DNA from: Orbaceae bacterium lpD02
Lineage (GTDB): Bacteria > Pseudomonadota > Gammaproteobacteria > Enterobacterales > Orbaceae
Assembly: GCA_036251875.1 (NCBI GenBank)
Contig: CP133960.1
Coordinates: 1-64,000 of the forward strand
Length of the DNA stretch: 64,000 nt
Direction: 5' to 3'
Part shown: one piece after another, positions 63,392 to 64,000 of the stretch
How the letters are laid out: every line of letters starts with the position of its first letter
Numbering within the stretch: the stretch's first letter is position 1
Translations under genes and position numbers: made by a program
Notes under the pieces: generated by a model
Told to the model about the DNA's origin: nothing
Databases searched by the model: none
What the model saw: only the letters and a program-made list of their open reading frames with translations

Positions 63392-64000
<609 letters not shown>

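Overview
The window is AT-rich bacterial chromosome carrying about 56 protein genes and no rRNA or tRNA gene that I can see. The gene families and the many neighbourhoods shared with E. coli (pnp-nlpI-deaD, zipA-ligA, mnmA-hflD-purB, dnaX-ybaB-recR, hemCDXY, the ula regulon) point to a gammaproteobacterium. The low GC, the sugar-PTS emphasis and a citrate synthase unlike the E. coli type fit the Orbaceae (Gilliamella/Orbus-like gut symbionts). That family assignment is an inference from general knowledge, not a computed result.

Layout: 1-7.1 kb holds the end of an isocitrate dehydrogenase gene, citrate synthase, then pnp-nlpI-deaD. From 7.2 to 16.1 kb come htpG (with a heat-shock type promoter) and a complete L-ascorbate (ula) regulon: ulaR-ulaG diverge from ulaAB(fused)-ulaC-ulaF-ulaD-ulaE across a 349-bp control region with two 35-bp palindromic operators. 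From 16.1 to 33 kb lie gapA, rep, the acrAB efflux operon, zipA-ligA, luxS with a small tautomerase, yggL, rhlE, azlCD and gdhA. From 33 to 41.5 kb there is a hydrolase and then a long minus-strand gene train mnmA-hflD-purB-hemC-hemD-hemX-hemY, in which HemY is short.

From 41.6 to 42.8 kb sits an orphan divergent CI-like repressor / Ner-like pair, probably the leftover immunity switch of a Mu-like phage. Then come tpiA, zapB, a DUF2868 membrane protein with a DUF3482-type GTPase and an NlpC peptidase, dnaX (with a clear programmed -1 frameshift signal), ybaB, an unrecognised polytopic membrane protein, recR, ybhA and truC. From 53.1 kb there is a structured gene-free stretch, a maltose/alpha-glucoside PTS module (glvA-glvC with a divergent GntR regulator), ydiJ, a tiny membrane protein, a complete 1427-bp IS150-like element with a 3-bp target duplication, a secreted OB-fold-like protein, and the C-terminal part of a 6-phospho-beta-glucosidase.

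The most notable non-coding signal is a 47-bp sequence shared exactly between the right end of the IS (62246-62292) and a solitary copy 24 bp after acrB (19666-19712). It folds into a long hairpin followed by a T-run when read on the minus strand. In the IS it lies directly before the transposase start codon, where it would block read-through expression. At acrB it looks like a captured transcription terminator. Other signals of interest are the paired ula operators, the dnaX frameshift site and a set of near-perfect stem-loops without U-tracts at gene ends.
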